A DNA stretch of 15,161 nt from Treponema sp. (GTDB lineage: Bacteria; Spirochaetota; Spirochaetia; Treponematales; Breznakiellaceae), in assembly GCA_031281925.1 (NCBI GenBank), contig JAITES010000224.1, positions 1-15,161 of the forward strand, in the 5' to 3' direction. The notes beneath the pieces were generated by a model that was not told the DNA's origin, did no database searches, and saw only the letters and a program-made list of their open reading frames with translations. The position numbers were made by a program, and so were the translations under genes. Below are positions 13,822 to 15,161 of this stretch, one piece after another. The first letter of the stretch is position 1. Each line of letters opens with the position of its first letter.

Positions 13822-15161
13822 ATGCCGAAAGTAAAACTTACCGATTTGGTTCTCCGGGACGCGCATCAGTCTCTCTTCGCAACCCGCATGGTCACCTCCG
13901 ACATGTTGCCGGCCTGTGAAAAACTCGATAAAGTGGGCTATTTTGCCCTGGAAACCTGGGGAGGGGCCACATTTGACTCCTGTATCCGCTTTTTGAACGA
14001 AGATCCCTGGGAGAGGCTCAAAAAACTCAAAGCCGCCCTGCCCAATACAAAGATCATGATGCTCCTCCGCGGGCAGAATCTTCTCGGCTACCGGCACTAT
14101 GCCGATGACGTGGTCGCTAAATTCGTGGAATACGCCGCCAAAGACGGTGTTGATGTGTTCCGTATCTTCGATGCGGTAAACGATCCCCGGAATTTCCAGG
14201 CAGCCACCGCCGCGGCAAAGAAGACAGGCAAGCACATTCAGGCCGCCATTTCCTATGCGGTTACCCCCTTCCATACCATCGAAAAGTATGCGGAACTTGC
14301 CAAACAGTACGCCGATATAGGCGCGGATTCCATCGCCATCAAGGATATGTCCGGCCTCCTCAAGCCCTATGTGGCCTACGACCTCGTTAAGGCCATCAAA
14401 AAGGTTACCGACCTTCCCATCGAGATTCACTCCCACTCCACCACGGGCATGAGCGTTGGCACCCTGACCAAGGCCGCCGAAGCCGGGGCCGAGATCCTCG
14501 ATACGGTTATTTCTTCCCTTGCCATGGGCACCAGCCACAGCCCCACCGAAACCATGGTGGAGATCTTCAAGGGCACCGAATATGATACGGGCCTTGATAC
14601 CAACCTGCTCCTGGAAATTGCCGCATATTTCCGGGAGATACGGAAGAACTACAAGAAATTTGAATCCAGCTTCATCGGAGCGGATACCCGGATTCTCGTT
14701 TCCCAGGTACCCGGAGGCATGCTCTCCAACCTGGAAAGCCAGCTCAAGGAGCAGGGCGCTTCCGACAAGATCGACGCCGTGCTCAAGGAGATTGCCGTTG
14801 TACAGAAGGACTCAGGTTACCCGCCCCTCGTGACTCCCACCAGCCAGATTGTAGGTACCCAGGCGGTGTTTAACGTCCTTTTTGGGCGTTACAACCGGCT
14901 TTCCGGGGAATTCCAGGATCTTATGGCAGGCAAATATGGCGCCTGTCCGGCTCCCAAAAATGCCGAAGTGGTAAAAAAAGCCCTGGAAGCCCTCAAAATG
15001 GACAAGGAGATTACCCACCGTCCGGCAGATGATATTCCTCCCGAATACAATAAACTGGAAGACGAGACGAAAAAGCTTCTGGGAACCGATACGGTCAGTG
15101 TGGAAGACGTGCTTACCCTGGCGATGTTCCCCAAAGTGGCGCCGAATTTCTTCAAAAAACG
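13822..15161 (+). CDS. oadA: Oxaloacetate decarboxylase alpha subunit, partial
   Basis: The frame is open from the ATG at 13822 to the right edge: 446 complete codons, so the 3' end is missing. The carboxyltransferase domain starts at residue 3, with LRDAHQSLFATRM at 11-23 (metal ligand Asp13), FRIFDAVND at 113-121, the lysine expected to be carboxylated (Lys174) in AIKDMSG, and HSHSTTGM at 203-210 with metal ligands His203 and His205. The enzyme transfers CO2 from oxaloacetate to biotin; with OadG and OadB the decarboxylation drives sodium export. Family members are commonly near 600 residues with a C-terminal biotinyl domain, which would lie beyond the window and is not seen. Pyruvate carboxylase subunit B is the main alternative, but the preceding oadG favours the decarboxylase. 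AAGGA lies 7 nt before the ATG. Confidence 0.93.
   Translation, partial: MPKVKLTDLVLRDAHQSLFATRMVTSDMLPACEKLDKVGYFALETWGGATFDSCIRFLNEDPWERLKKLKAALPNTKIMMLLRGQNLLGYRHYADDVVAKFVEYAAKDGVDVFRIFDAVNDPRNFQAATAAAKKTGKHIQAAISYAVTPFHTIEKYAELAKQYADIGADSIAIKDMSGLLKPYVAYDLVKAIKKVTDLPIEIHSHSTTGMSVGTLTKAAEAGAEILDTVISSLAMGTSHSPTETMVEIFKGTEYDTGLDTNLLLEIAAYFREIRKNYKKFESSFIGADTRILVSQVPGGMLSNLESQLKEQGASDKIDAVLKEIAVVQKDSGYPPLVTPTSQIVGTQAVFNVLFGRYNRLSGEFQDLMAGKYGACPAPKNAEVVKKALEALKMDKEITHRPADDIPPEYNKLEDETKKLLGTDTVSVEDVLTLAMFPKVAPNFFKK

Noticed and set aside
13591..14538. Minus-strand open frame of 315 codons across oadG and oadA
   Set aside because: The glycine-rich translation is the antisense of conserved OadA sequence, and it has no ribosome site of its own.

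Overview
The window is most likely from a spirochaete of the Treponema group with a moderately GC-rich chromosome. This is inferred from the adjacent oadG-oadA genes, several lipoprotein signals with loose spirochaete-type lipoboxes, the TPR lipoproteins and the LPP20/FlgT-like secreted protein. No rRNA or other phylogenetic marker is present, so the assignment is provisional. I found no tRNA, rRNA, CRISPR array or insertion sequence.

Layout. Bases 1-130 hold the 5' end of an AT-rich minus-strand gene that runs off the left edge and encodes a secreted protein. From 234 to 10246 six genes lie head to tail on the minus strand. In order of transcription they are a TPR lipoprotein, an MltD-type lytic transglycosylase (start overlapping the lipoprotein stop), a secreted LPP20/FlgT-like protein, and then three large genes: a 1010-residue TerB-N/TerB-C protein, a DUF2791 (BrxD-like) P-loop ATPase, and an Lhr-like DEVH helicase (BrxHI-like). 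On the plus strand, 10294-12576 holds a six-TM membrane protein and a TPR lipoprotein. A class II aldolase follows on the minus strand, ending 2 bp from the lipoprotein. A divergent intergenic region then leads to a rubredoxin and to oadG-oadA on the plus strand; oadA is cut by the right edge.

How the genes fit together. The envelope genes are ordinary cell-wall and lipoprotein functions, and the right end is central metabolism (sodium-pump decarboxylase, rubredoxin). The unusual part is the TerB/ATPase/helicase trio at 234-6785. The ATPase and helicase resemble the BrxD and BrxHI accessory components of some BREX systems. Here they stand without any visible methyltransferase, PglZ or BrxC and are paired with a Ter-domain protein. 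That protein also appears to carry a degenerate SNF2-type ATPase lobe. I read the trio as a compact DNA-processing or phage-defence/stress module, which is inference.

Regulatory signals. Two promoter-like sites (before the ATPase and before the six-TM gene) place a TATACT -10 hexamer only 6 bp from the ATG with no Shine-Dalgarno sequence, which predicts leaderless mRNAs. Other genes have good Shine-Dalgarno sites. A promoter-like pair also precedes the aldolase, and a weaker one precedes oadG.
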